64,000 bases of DNA from Nitratidesulfovibrio sp. Lineage in GTDB: Bacteria > Desulfobacterota > Desulfovibrionia > Desulfovibrionales > Desulfovibrionaceae. Positions within the stretch are counted from its first letter, which is position 1. Every line of letters begins with the position of its first letter. A program made the position numbers and the translations under genes. The DNA lies in NCBI RefSeq assembly GCF_040373385.1, contig NZ_JBDXXH010000010.1, positions 1-64,000 on the forward strand, written 5' to 3'. Below are positions 46,324 to 55,469 of this stretch, one piece after another. The notes below the pieces were generated by a model, which was given only the letters and a program-made list of their open reading frames with translations, ran no database searches and was not told the origin of the DNA.

Positions 46324-48636
46324 ATGTCTGCCAACGTCATCGTCGCCCTTGCGGGCAACCCCAACTCCGGCAAGACCACCGCGTTCAACGAGTATACCGG
46401 CTCGCGCCAGCACGTGGGCAACTACCCCGGCATCACGGTGGAAAAGAAGGAAGGCATCGCCCGTGTGGACGGCCGCGAAGTGCGCGTGGTGGACCTGCCC
46501 GGCACCTATTCGCTCACCGCCTACACCCAGGAAGAAGTGGTGGCCCGCCGCGTGCTGGTGGAAGACCGCCCCGACGTGGTCATCGACGTCATCAACTCGG
46601 GTGCGCTGGAGCGCAACCTGTACCTGGCCGTGCAGCTCATGGAACTGGGCATTCCCGTTGCGCTCGGCCTGAACATGATCGACGAGGCCCGCAAGCAGGG
46701 CCTGCGCATCGACGCCGCCCGCCTGTCGCAACTGCTGGACCTGCCCGTGGTGGAAACCGTGGCCCGCACCGGCGAAGGGCTGAAGGATCTGATGTCCGCC
46801 GCCGTAGCCCATGGCGACGCCAAGCGCGGCACCCCCTGGAAGCCGCTGGAAATCTCCTACGGTCCCGACCTCGACCCGGTGCTGGCCCGCATGGTCGAGC
46901 GCATCGAGGCCGCCCGGTTCCTTACCGACAAGTACCCGTCCCGCTGGGTGGCCCTGAAGTACCTGGAAAGCGACGATGACATCCGCGCCCTGGGCCGCGC
47001 CGCCGGTCCGCTGGCGGCGGAGTTGGAAGCCATGGCCGCAGAGGTGTCCCGCCATTTGGAAGCCACCCTGAACAGCTACCCCGAAGCCGTCATCGCCGAC
47101 TACCGCTACGGCTACATTTCCGGCGTGCTGCGCCAGGGCGTGCTGACCCGCCACGACGAGCTTTCGCAGCGCCTTGCCGCCTCCGACCGCATGGACCGAG
47201 TGCTCACCCACCGCCTGCTCGGCCCGGTGATCATGCTGGCCGTGCTGTACGGCATCTACGAAATCACCTTCGCCATCGGCGAATACCCCATGGGCTGGGT
47301 GGAAGCCTTCTTCGGCTGGATGAACGAGACGGCATCCGCCGCGCTGCCCGAAGGCCTGCTGAAGTCGCTGGTGGTTTCCGGCATCATCGACGGCGTGGGC
47401 GGGGTCATGGGCTTCGTGCCGCTGATCATGCTCATGTTCATGATGATCGCCTTCCTTGAAGACTCCGGCTACATGGCCCGCGTGGCCTACATGCTGGACC
47501 GGGTGTTCCGCCTGTTCGGCCTGCACGGCTGCTCGGTGATGCCGTTCATCGTGTCCGGCGGCATCGCGGGCGGCTGCGCCGTGCCCGGCGTCATGGCCGC
47601 GCGCACCCTGCGCAGCCCGCGCGAGCGGCTGGCCACCATCCTTACCGCACCGTTCATGACCTGCGGCGCCAAGCTGCCGGTGTTCATCCTGTTCGTGGGC
47701 GTGTTCTTCGCCGAGCAGGAGGCACAGGCCATGTTCGCCCTTACCATGCTGGGCTGGGCCATGGCGCTCATCGTCTCGCGCATCCTGCGCTCCACGGTGA
47801 TCAAGGGCGAATCCACGCCCTTCGTCATGGAACTGCCCCCCTACCGCCTGCCCACCCTGCGCGGCATCCTCATCCACACCTGGGAACGCACCTGGCAGTA
47901 CATCAAGAAGGCCGGTACCGTCATTCTGGCCATCTCCATCCTGCTGTGGGCGGCCATGACCTTCCCGCAACTGCCGGAAGACCGTACCGCCGCGTTCGAG
48001 GAACAACGCGCCGCCATTACCGCCCAGAAGGAAGCGGCCGAAGCCGCCGGTGAAAAGGCCGCCGAGGCGGAAACCGCCGATGCCGACAAGAATGCCTCTG
48101 GCGAGGCCGTGGCAGAGGCGCCCGCCGCCGCTGGCGACGAAGCCGGTGAAGCCGCCGCCGAAGGCGAGGAAGAGGATCCGTTCGAGGCCCAGCTTGCCGC
48201 CATCGACGCCGAGGAAGCAGCCGCCGGTCTGGAATACTCCATTGCGGGCCGCATGGGCATTGCCCTGGAATCGGTGACCAAGGTCGCCGGGTTCGACTGG
48301 CGTACCAACATCGCTCTGGTGGGCGGCTTCGCGGCCAAGGAAGTCATCGTCTCCACCCTCGGCACGGCCTATTCGCTGGGCGAGGTGGACGCCGAGGACG
48401 CCTCGTCGCTGGCCGAACAGATCAAGGCCGACCCGCACTGGACCCCCGCAGTGGCCGCCGCGCTGATGGTCTTCGTGCTGCTGTACGCCCCCTGCTTCGT
48501 CACCGTGGTGGCCATCAAGCAGGAATCGGGCTCGTGGGGCTGGGCCATCTTCAGCACGGTGTTCAGCACTGTTCTGGCCTTCGGCCTCGCTGTGGTCGTC
48601 TACCAGATCGGCACCGCCATGCTGGCGGGGGGCTAA
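46324..48636 (+). CDS. feoB: Ferrous iron transporter B
   Basis: A 770-residue Fe(II) transporter. G domain motifs: G1 GNPNSGKTTAFN, G2 VGNYPGITVEKKEG, G3 DLPGTYSL, G4 LNMID. The membrane part has the two Gate/FeoB core regions: LHGCSVMPFIVSGGIAGGCAVPG and MTCGAKLPVFILFVG (first), WRTNIALVGGFAAKEVIVSTLGT (second, with GFAAKE). Between them, about residues 555-635, is an 80-residue charged insertion very rich in Ala and Glu, unlike the short loop of most FeoBs. Iron uptake is driven by GTP binding/hydrolysis in the inner membrane. Confidence 0.95.
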   Translation: MSANVIVALAGNPNSGKTTAFNEYTGSRQHVGNYPGITVEKKEGIARVDGREVRVVDLPGTYSLTAYTQEEVVARRVLVEDRPDVVIDVINSGALERNLYLAVQLMELGIPVALGLNMIDEARKQGLRIDAARLSQLLDLPVVETVARTGEGLKDLMSAAVAHGDAKRGTPWKPLEISYGPDLDPVLARMVERIEAARFLTDKYPSRWVALKYLESDDDIRALGRAAGPLAAELEAMAAEVSRHLEATLNSYPEAVIADYRYGYISGVLRQGVLTRHDELSQRLAASDRMDRVLTHRLLGPVIMLAVLYGIYEITFAIGEYPMGWVEAFFGWMNETASAALPEGLLKSLVVSGIIDGVGGVMGFVPLIMLMFMMIAFLEDSGYMARVAYMLDRVFRLFGLHGCSVMPFIVSGGIAGGCAVPGVMAARTLRSPRERLATILTAPFMTCGAKLPVFILFVGVFFAEQEAQAMFALTMLGWAMALIVSRILRSTVIKGESTPFVMELPPYRLPTLRGILIHTWERTWQYIKKAGTVILAISILLWAAMTFPQLPEDRTAAFEEQRAAITAQKEAAEAAGEKAAEAETADADKNASGEAVAEAPAAAGDEAGEAAAEGEEEDPFEAQLAAIDAEEAAAGLEYSIAGRMGIALESVTKVAGFDWRTNIALVGGFAAKEVIVSTLGTAYSLGEVDAEDASSLAEQIKADPHWTPAVAAALMVFVLLYAPCFVTVVAIKQESGSWGWAIFSTVFSTVLAFGLAVVVYQIGTAMLAGG

Positions 48637-48685
48637 CCCCGCCGGGCAGGGCCCGTGCGTCATCAGCACAATATGCGCAACCACA

Positions 48686-48711
48686 ACGGGGCGCCCTTCG
48701 GGGCGCCCCGT
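48686..48711 (+). terminator. feoB terminator hairpin
   Basis: ACGGGGCGCCC / GGGCGCCCCGT with a TTCG tetraloop, 50 bp after the feoB stop. The T run is weak, so termination efficiency is uncertain. Confidence 0.75.
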
Positions 48712-48976
48712 CCGCGTTTGGGGCGTATTCCCCGCATACCCGCATCCCTGGCGCTTTCCGGTCTCCCCTCGGGCGCGCTACCCATTACCATGCATCGCCC
48801 CCGTTCGCTTGCGCGCGGGGTACGTGCCGTTTACATTGGTTCGTGGCGCCGCCATGCACGGCGTGCCGGGGGGCATGCCGCACATTGACACCGCGTGCCG
48901 CACATGCGGGACGGGGCGTGGCGCAGGAGGATTCGCGGGGGCAGATCGACAAGCCATTCGAGGGGGGAATGACGTC
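48712..48976. other. Spacer upstream of diguanylate cyclase
   Basis: With 48637-48685, this is a 340-bp gap between feoB and the cyclase gene. An open frame from 48809 joins the cyclase but has no domain or ribosome site. No clear promoter was assigned. Confidence 0.45.
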
Positions 48977-50632
48977 ATGCGGCGCGGCCGTACCATCAAG
49001 GCGCAACTCAGGCTCTATTCACTGTTGCTCATCCTGCTGCCGTTGGCCCTGTCGCTGGCGGCGTTCTACGGCGTATTGCGTACGGATGGGCTGCGCAGGG
49101 CCCAATGCGAGATGCAGGCGGAACTGCGCCACCATCGCTTCGACGTGGAACGCTGGCTGGGCTACCGACTGGCCGACGTGGTGCACGTGTCGCGGACCGA
49201 CGCGGTGCGTACCGTGGACCTGTCTGCCATGAAGCGGGATTTCCATGCCTTTCTCGACGCGCATGGCGATTTCCGCTCTCTGGTCTATGTGGATGCCGAA
49301 GGGCGCACCGCAGTGGACATGGACGCGCCTGTCGGCGTGGACCTTTCCGACCGCGAATATTTCCTGCGGGCGCGGCAGGGGCAGCCGTTCATCTCGCGGG
49401 TGCTGGTGGGGCGCACCTCGGGGAAGGCCATCGTGATCTTTTCGTCACCGGTGCTGAACCCGCAGGGCGAATTCGCGGGGCTCATCTTCGGCGTGGTGCG
49501 CATCGATGCGCTGCTCGACATGGTCAGCAGCCTGCGGCGCACCCCGGTGGATCCGTCCTTTCTGGTCGACGCGGCCACCAGCGTACCCCTGCTGGCCCCG
49601 GACGACGCACAGCCCATCCCGGTACCCGCACTCGATGTGCCCATCGACGGCCCGGCCATCTACCGCAACCGCGACGGTGCCGAGGTGCTGGGGGCGGGGC
49701 TGCCGCTCAAGAACGGCGAATGGCTGCTGGTGCAGGAACGCGCCGTGTCCGACGTGCTGGGCGACATGCATCGGTTGCTGCTGCTCCTGCTGGCGGTGTC
49801 GGGGCTGACCATTGCCGCGCTCACCCCCTTTCTGCTGCGTCTCGCCCGGCGCGTCACCAACCCCATCGAACGCATTTCGGCCCTGTCCGAACGGATCATG
49901 GCCGGTGAATACGGCACTTGCTGTCCCGGCCCCGACGTCGCGGACATGCCCCCGGAGCTGGAGCGTTTGTCCCGCAATTACCATCGCATGGCCGAGCGCA
50001 TCGGCGCCCACGTGGGTGAGCTTGAGCGCCTGTCCGGTACCGACGACCTGACCGGATTGGCCAACCGCCGCCTGCTGGCGGACACGGGGGCGCGCATCGT
50101 CAGCATCTGCCGCCGGGCCGGGCAGCCGTGCGCCTGCCTGATGCTGGACCTGGACCACTTCAAGCATATCAACGACGTGCACGGGCACGCCACCGGAGAC
50201 GAGGTCCTGCGCAGGCTGGCCGCCGCCATCATGGCCACGGTGCGCTCGTCCGACTTCGCGGTGCGCATGGGTGGCGAGGAATTCGCCATCATCGCCCCCA
50301 ATACCGACGCCCCCCACGCCATGGCCCTGGCGGAGCGCCTGCGCCGCAACGCGGAACGCATCGAACTGCATCAGGCGGGGCTGCTCGTGCCCGTGACCAT
50401 CAGCGTGGGGGTGGCGGGCATGACCGCCACGCCGCGCTACGGTGCCGGACCGCTGGAAGACCTGCTGGCCAGGGCCGACCATGCGCTGTACCGGGCCAAG
50501 CAGGCGGGGCGCAACCGGGTGGTGCTGTGGGATGATGCCGACCACGCCGTGGGGGAGGCTTCGGCCGCCTCCGATGGTGGGGAGATGCCGCAAAAGGGCG
50601 CACGACTGCTTGGGCCGCTGGGCGGTTCCTGA
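48977..50632 (+). CDS. Membrane diguanylate cyclase with Cache sensor
   Basis: A 551-residue protein: membrane helix 1 (SLLLILLPLALSLAAFYGV), periplasmic dCache-type sensor (about 35-275, with FRSLVYVDAEGRTAVDM, DREYFLRARQGQPFISRV, VIFSSPVLNPQGEFAG), helix 2 (LLLLLLAVSGLTIAALTPF), HAMP (about 300-350), and a GGDEF domain starting LTGLANRRLL with catalytic GGEEF in RMGGEEFAII. An RSSD inhibitory I-site lies five residues before GGEEF, so product inhibition is likely. It makes cyclic di-GMP, which could act on the MshEN-type pilus ATPase in this window. The ATG at 48977 has a GGGGGG run upstream; the start is moderately certain. Confidence 0.88.
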   Translation: MRRGRTIKAQLRLYSLLLILLPLALSLAAFYGVLRTDGLRRAQCEMQAELRHHRFDVERWLGYRLADVVHVSRTDAVRTVDLSAMKRDFHAFLDAHGDFRSLVYVDAEGRTAVDMDAPVGVDLSDREYFLRARQGQPFISRVLVGRTSGKAIVIFSSPVLNPQGEFAGLIFGVVRIDALLDMVSSLRRTPVDPSFLVDAATSVPLLAPDDAQPIPVPALDVPIDGPAIYRNRDGAEVLGAGLPLKNGEWLLVQERAVSDVLGDMHRLLLLLLAVSGLTIAALTPFLLRLARRVTNPIERISALSERIMAGEYGTCCPGPDVADMPPELERLSRNYHRMAERIGAHVGELERLSGTDDLTGLANRRLLADTGARIVSICRRAGQPCACLMLDLDHFKHINDVHGHATGDEVLRRLAAAIMATVRSSDFAVRMGGEEFAIIAPNTDAPHAMALAERLRRNAERIELHQAGLLVPVTISVGVAGMTATPRYGAGPLEDLLARADHALYRAKQAGRNRVVLWDDADHAVGEASAASDGGEMPQKGARLLGPLGGS

Positions 50633-50745
50633 TGTCGTCGGGGTGAGGTTGGCCGGTTGGCCGGGGCGTGCTGCGGGCGCATCGGCGTGTGAAGCCCGGT
50701 GCATGGCCGCGCCGCCTGTTGCATGCCGCGTGCGTGAACCACGAA

Positions 50746-50775
50746 AACGGCGCCTCCCGTCAGGAAGGCGCCGTT
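50746..50775. terminator. Bidirectional terminator between cyclase and FKBP genes
   Basis: AACGGCGCCT / AGGCGCCGTT, a perfect 10-bp stem with a ten-base loop, between convergent genes. Confidence 0.75.
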
Positions 50776-50881
50776 GTCATGTCTGTCGCTGGCCACTGCC
50801 CGCCGCGCTGTCCGCAGCCCTGTCCGGCGTGCTGCCGGGCGTGTCGGAGGGCGGGCGCGTGCGGTGCCGCGTGGCGATGGA

Positions 50882-51304
50882 CTAGCAGATTTCGATCAGT
50901 TCGATGTCGAAGGTCAGGTCTTCGCCGGCCAGGGGGTGGTTGGCGTCGAGGGTGACGTGCTCTTCGGTGACGTCGGTGACGGTGACGTCAAGCTCGCCGT
51001 CGTCGGTCATGAGTTGCAGCATCAGGCCCACTTCGGGTTCGATGTGCGGGGGCACCTGATCGCGGGGCACGGTGATGATCATTTCTTCCACGTGCTCGCC
51101 GTAGGCTTCGGTGGCGGGAATGGTGATCTTCACCGACTGGCCCTTGCCAAGGCCCAGCACGGCCTTTTCGAAGCCGGGAATCAGCATGCCTTCACCCAGG
51201 GTGAATTCCAGGGGTTCGCGGTCGCGCGAGGAATCGAATTCGGTGCCGTCGTCCAGCGTGCCAGTGTAGTGAACGCGGACGGTATCGCCGTTTTTGAGTG
51301 CCAT
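50882..51304 (-). CDS. FKBP-type peptidyl-prolyl isomerase (SlyD-like)
   Basis: A 140-residue SlyD/FkpB-type isomerase: KNGDTVRVHYTGTLDDGTEF, then PLEFTLGEGMLIPGFEKAVLG of the FKBP core split by the IF chaperone domain (IPATEAYGEHVEEM, VPRDQVPPHIEPEVGLML), closing DANHPLAGEDLTFDIELIEI. SlyD enzymes fold proteins in the cytoplasm and can handle nickel through a His-rich tail, which is absent here. The ATG at 51304 has AAGGAG upstream; the longer open frame to 51424 was rejected. Confidence 0.92.
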   Translation of the reverse strand: MALKNGDTVRVHYTGTLDDGTEFDSSRDREPLEFTLGEGMLIPGFEKAVLGLGKGQSVKITIPATEAYGEHVEEMIITVPRDQVPPHIEPEVGLMLQLMTDDGELDVTVTDVTEEHVTLDANHPLAGEDLTFDIELIEIC

Positions 51305-51542
51305 TTTTGGGCTCCTTGGGGGAGAATCTGGGATGATATCCGCAAGCCGGAATGAAGGGGGCAACAAGGGCCCCGGCGGCCGGGCGGACCCGTGGACCAT
51401 CGCCCGACCCGTACGGAAAGTCAAAGATTATTCCCGGCGCGGGGATGCAGGGCGACCGTGCGGCCCGTGTGGCTCGTGCGCCCCGTGCGGTCCGTTCGTG
51501 ACGTCACGCGCGGCAGATGGTGTCGCCGCGCCGGATCGCGGG

Positions 51543-52745
51543 TTACGTCTCGGCCTGTGGTGCATCCCACCCGGCGCACAGCCGCACGGCGGCCCGGCAC
51601 AGCACCTCGGCCCCCACGGGCAGGCACGATTCGTCCGGGGCAAAGCACGGGTTGTGCACCGGGGCCACGCCCGGCCCGCCGCAGCCCACGAAAAAGAAGC
51701 ACCCCGGCACCCGTTGCAGGAACATGGAAAAATCCTCGCCGCCCATGGTGGGCACCGGCTCCATCACGCGGTCCGCGCCCACGGCGTCCAGCGCGGCCCG
51801 GCGCACCAGGGCCGCCGCGCGCGGGTCGTTGATCACCGCCGGGTGGCACCACTGAAAGTCCAGCCGGTGCGTGGCGCCCATGGCCGCGCACACCCCGCCC
51901 GCCACCTGGTTGATGCGCTGTTCCCACAGGTTGCGCACCTCGGGCGCGAAGGCTCGCACCGTGCCCGCCATGCGCGCCTCGCCGGGGATGACGTTGTACG
52001 CGGTGCCCGCGTGCAGTTCGCCTATGGTCAGGATGACCGGCTCCAGCGGGCTGGTCATGCGGCTGACCACTCGTTGCAGCCCGCCCACCACCTGGGTGGC
52101 CGTTTCCAGCGCGTCCACGCACAGGTGCGGGTTGGCGGCGTGGCCGCCCTTGCCCAGCACGGTCAGTTCGAAGCGGTCCATGGCGGCCATGAGTGGGCCG
52201 GGCTTTACGCCCACGAAACCGGCGGGAATCTCCGGCCAGACGTGTGCGCCGAGGCACACGTCCACCCTGGGGTCGTCCAGCACGCCCGCCTCGATCATGG
52301 GCGCGGCGCCGCCGGGGCCTTCCTCCGCCGGCTGGAACAGGAACAGGATGCGTCCGCGCAGGGCGCCGGAATCTTCCGCCGCCAGGGCGGCGAGTACCCG
52401 CGCTGCGCCCAGCAGCATGGCCATGTGCATGTCGTGCCCGCAGGCGTGCATGCAGCCGGGATGCTCGGAGGCGTAGGGGAGCCCCGTGGCCTCGGTGATG
52501 GGCAGGGCGTCCATGTCGGCGCGCAGCATCACCGTGGGGCCGGGGCGACCGGAATCGAGCAGGGCGGTAACCCCGGTGCCCGCGATGCCCGTCCGCACCG
52601 GCAGGCCCAGCGTGGTCAGTTCTTCGGCCACCAGCGCGGCGGTGCGCACCTCGTTGAAGCCGGTTTCGGGGATGCGGTGCAGGCGGCGGCGCAGGTCGAC
52701 GATGCGCGGTGCGGCCGCGCGGACGCGGTCGGAAAGGGATTCCAT
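51543..52745 (-). CDS. M20D-family amidohydrolase
   Basis: A 400-residue metal-dependent amidohydrolase of the IAA-amino acid/hippurate hydrolase group: RLHRIPETGFNE near the N-terminus, metal site CGHDMHMAMLLGAARVL (Cys/His), EEGPGGAAPMIEAGVL (catalytic Glu pair), the dimer domain with GKGGHAANPHLCVDALE, and PTMGGEDFSMFLQRVPGCF near the end. Such enzymes remove acyl groups from amino acids, and one branch deacetylates N-acetyl-diaminopimelate; the nearby LysA-like gene makes that branch worth testing, but it is on the other strand. The ATG at 52745 has AGGAGAA upstream. Confidence 0.88.
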   Translation of the reverse strand: MESLSDRVRAAAPRIVDLRRRLHRIPETGFNEVRTAALVAEELTTLGLPVRTGIAGTGVTALLDSGRPGPTVMLRADMDALPITEATGLPYASEHPGCMHACGHDMHMAMLLGAARVLAALAAEDSGALRGRILFLFQPAEEGPGGAAPMIEAGVLDDPRVDVCLGAHVWPEIPAGFVGVKPGPLMAAMDRFELTVLGKGGHAANPHLCVDALETATQVVGGLQRVVSRMTSPLEPVILTIGELHAGTAYNVIPGEARMAGTVRAFAPEVRNLWEQRINQVAGGVCAAMGATHRLDFQWCHPAVINDPRAAALVRRAALDAVGADRVMEPVPTMGGEDFSMFLQRVPGCFFFVGCGGPGVAPVHNPCFAPDESCLPVGAEVLCRAAVRLCAGWDAPQAET

Positions 52746-53216
52746 GGGTTCTCCTGCCTTGTCCCGGCCTGTCTGCGGCGGGTCGCGGCGATGTACGTGC
52801 GATGGGCGCGGCACGGCGCGGCATGGGATCATCGGCTTGCCGGACCGCTGGGGCTTTGGCCGTGGCGGTGCGGGGTGCGAAAGGCCGGATTCCGTGCTTC
52901 GGGCGTTGACAAAACATTGGCGTGGCGATAGTAGTACCAATCAGTACCACGCATGAGTTGTTCCCCGCCGCGCATGGGACCCGGTGGTGCCTTGGCCAGC
53001 AACTGGCCACGGCGTTCGGAGCGAGGCGGAGGAACTTGGGCGAAGGAACCGGTACGGATGCCTGTCCGGCACCGTGGGCAGTGTAGCGCAAGGCGGCGTT
53101 GTCGTCAGCCCCGCCCCTGCCATCCGGATGCCCGGCCCGCGACCGTCCGGTTTGCGGCCATCCGGCCCTCATGCACCGGTACCCCGCCTGTCCGGCGGGC
53201 TTTTGGAAGGACGCAC
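52746..53216. other. Divergent regulatory spacer before the TrmB-like gene
   Basis: 471 bp between the amidohydrolase (minus) and the TrmB-like regulator (plus). It contains the promoter-like block at 52906-52949 and about 265 bp of GC-rich leader before the regulator ATG. No gene recognised. Confidence 0.5.
52906..52949 (+). promoter_or_regulatory. Promoter-like block with AGTACCA tandem repeat
   Basis: TTGACA (52906-52911) is followed by GATAGT at 52927 (15-bp spacing) or TAGTAC two bases later. Overlapping and just after it, AGTACCA occurs twice with a 10-bp period (AGTACCAATCAGTACCACG). One helical turn between repeats suggests an operator, perhaps for the adjacent TrmB-like regulator. 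Confidence 0.55.
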
Positions 53217-53972
53217 ATGGAACTCATTCAGGCATTGCGCAAGTTCGGCTTCACCCAGCAGGAATCGTTGATGTACCTTACCCTGCTGCGGCACGGCAGC
53301 CAGAGCCCGCAAAATCCCCACAATCCCATGACCGGGTACGAGGCGGCCAAGGCTGCGGGAATTTCGCGCTCCAACGCCTACGCGGCGCTGTCGAGCCTGG
53401 TGGAAAAGGGCGGGGCCGTGGTGGCCAGCGGCGACACCAGCCGCTACATGGCCCTCCCGCGAGAGGAACTTTTGCTGAACCTGCGTCGCGACGCCGAGGG
53501 CACGCTGGCCTTCCTGGAAGCCAACCTGCCGGACAGCGAACCGGACGAGACGCCCTATCTGACCGTGGCGGGCCTGCGCAACACCGAGGACAAGATCCGC
53601 AACATGCTCCATCTGGCGCGGCTGCGGGTGTACGCATCCATGCACGCGGACAACGTGGCGCTGTTCCGGCGCGAGTTTGACGACTGCGTGGCGCGCGGCC
53701 TGAAGGTGGTGCTGCTGTCGGGCGCAGATCCGGGCATTGCCGGGGCCACGTTCCTGAAGAACCAGGCGGGCACCGGGCACGTGAAGCTCATCGCCGACAC
53801 CAGCGAGGTCATCGCGGGCCTGCTGGAACCGGGCGTGAGCGGACGCTGTCTGTATTCGCGCAACGAGCACCTCGTGTACCTGATGCGCGAGGCCATACTT
53901 CACGAAATGGAACTGATCCGCATCCGCGCCGCCATGCCGGGCGCCGGGGCCGGGTCCGTTTCGGACGACTGA
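53217..53972 (+). CDS. TrmB-like transcriptional regulator
   Basis: A 251-residue protein. The N-terminal winged helix is of the TrmB type (LIQALRKFGFTQQESLMYLT, then TGYEAAKAAGISRSNAYAAL, SSLVEKGGAVV); a short helix (LLLNLRRDAEGTLAFLEANLP) leads to a C-terminal PLD-like sensing part (VYASMHADNVALFRREFDDCVARGLK, RNEHLVYLMREAILHEMELI). TrmB regulators often bind sugars, but many bacterial ones have other ligands. It is 60 bp upstream of and co-oriented with the LysA-like gene, which it probably regulates. The ATG has GGAAGGA upstream. Confidence 0.85.
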   Translation: MELIQALRKFGFTQQESLMYLTLLRHGSQSPQNPHNPMTGYEAAKAAGISRSNAYAALSSLVEKGGAVVASGDTSRYMALPREELLLNLRRDAEGTLAFLEANLPDSEPDETPYLTVAGLRNTEDKIRNMLHLARLRVYASMHADNVALFRREFDDCVARGLKVVLLSGADPGIAGATFLKNQAGTGHVKLIADTSEVIAGLLEPGVSGRCLYSRNEHLVYLMREAILHEMELIRIRAAMPGAGAGSVSDD

Positions 53973-54032
53973 CGCACCACCGGGCAGGGCGCACGACGCG
54001 GCCCGCGCACCGGAAACATGACGGAGACCTTC

Positions 54033-55298
54033 ATGCCCAATGTTCGTTCCACGTACACCGATGCGGTCGGCTTCTTTGGCCGGACCACGCCCGAAGAACT
54101 GGTGGCCGCCTACGGCAGCCCCCTGTACGTCTACAGCGAGGCCCTGCTGCGCGCGCGCTGCCGCGAGATGAAGGCCCTGTCGGCGCACCCCGGCTTTTTC
54201 GTGAACTATTCGGCCAAGGCCAACACCAACCTTTCCCTGCTGCGCATCGTGCGCGAGGAAGGGCTGGTGGTGGACGCCATGTCGCCCGGCGAAATCCACG
54301 TCAACAAGGCCGCCGGGTTCGCCCCGGACCAGATATTGTACGTGTGCAACAACGTGTCCGAGGCGGAACTGGCCAGCGCCGTGTCGCACGGGCTTCTGGT
54401 GAGCGTGGATTCGCTGTCGCAGCTCGATACCCTGGGCAGGGTGAACCGGGGCGGCAAGGTGATGGTGCGCTTCAACCCCGGCATCGGCGCAGGGCACCAC
54501 CAGAAGGTGGTCACGGCGGGCAAGGCCACCAAGTTCGGCGTGGATCCCTCCGACGCCTCGCTGGCCGAGTTGCGGGCCATCCTGGCCAAGCACGAGATGA
54601 CCCTGACGGGCATCAACCAGCACATCGGTTCGCTGTTCCTGGAGCCGGAAGGGTACGTGGCGGCGGCGGAATTCCTGCTGTCCGTGGCCGGGAAGTTCGA
54701 CACCGTGGAGGTCATCGACTTCGGCGGCGGCTTCGGCATTCCCTACCGCAAGTACGAGGACCAGCCCCGCCTTGACCTGGCCGCCACGGCGGACCGCCTG
54801 CACGCGCTCATTTCCGGCTGGTCGGAACGCACCGGTTACAAGGGCCGCTTCTACATCGAGCCGGGCCGCTACGTGGTGGCCGAATGCGGCCTGCTGCTGG
54901 GCACCGTGCACGCCACCAAGAACAACGGCCCCACCCGCTACGTGGGCACCGACCTTGGCTTCAACGTGCTGGCCCGCCCGGTGATGTACGACGCGCACCA
55001 CGACATCGAGGTGTACCGCAAGGGCGGCGCGCCCGACGCGGCCCTGCATCCCCAGACCGTGGTGGGCAACATCTGCGAGAGCGGGGACATCATGGCCAAG
55101 GAACGCCTGCTGCCCGCCGTGCAGGAGGGCGACATCCTGGGCGTGCTGGACGCCGGGGCCTACGGCTACGCCATGAGTTCCACGTACAACCAGCGGCTGC
55201 GCCCTGCCGAGGTGCTCATCGGCCTTGATGGGGAACCCCGGCTGATTCGCCGTCGGGAGGAGCTTTCCGATTTGATGGCCCTTTTTCCTGATGCGTAA
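54033..55298 (+). CDS. lysA: Diaminopimelate decarboxylase-like PLP enzyme
   Basis: A 421-residue fold-type III PLP decarboxylase. The PLP lysine is in NYSAKANTNLSLLR; GGGFGIPYRKYED and YIEPGRYVVAECG bind the phosphate; CESGDIMAKERLLP provides the catalytic Cys of the partner subunit, and HIGSLFLEP the substrate-side His. These are LysA signatures; the family also has carboxynorspermidine decarboxylases, which are usually shorter. YSAKAN instead of the common YAxKAN is a small variation. The preceding TrmB-like gene suggests that its expression is controlled, so it may be a catabolic or second LysA. The ATG at 54033 has CGGAG at good spacing; an ATG five codons earlier is possible. Confidence 0.88.
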   Translation: MPNVRSTYTDAVGFFGRTTPEELVAAYGSPLYVYSEALLRARCREMKALSAHPGFFVNYSAKANTNLSLLRIVREEGLVVDAMSPGEIHVNKAAGFAPDQILYVCNNVSEAELASAVSHGLLVSVDSLSQLDTLGRVNRGGKVMVRFNPGIGAGHHQKVVTAGKATKFGVDPSDASLAELRAILAKHEMTLTGINQHIGSLFLEPEGYVAAAEFLLSVAGKFDTVEVIDFGGGFGIPYRKYEDQPRLDLAATADRLHALISGWSERTGYKGRFYIEPGRYVVAECGLLLGTVHATKNNGPTRYVGTDLGFNVLARPVMYDAHHDIEVYRKGGAPDAALHPQTVVGNICESGDIMAKERLLPAVQEGDILGVLDAGAYGYAMSSTYNQRLRPAEVLIGLDGEPRLIRRREELSDLMALFPDA

Positions 55299-55469
55299 CC
55301 CGGATGGCCTTTTCGCCCGTTGGCTGCGTCAAACTTCACCTGCCATATCGGTCGAATACGAGAAGAGTATACTCCCTCATGGCAGGCTCGTTTTTCTTGC
55401 CAACGAACGAAAATTCTCATCCGGCCTTTCACCCCAGTAGGGTGTGCAAGGAAATGTAGCAGAGGGGAG

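Noticed and set aside
55299..55469. Terminator at the end of the biotin operon or lysA
   Set aside because: Only short imperfect repeats (such as ATAC...GTAT) were seen; no convincing stem followed by T run.
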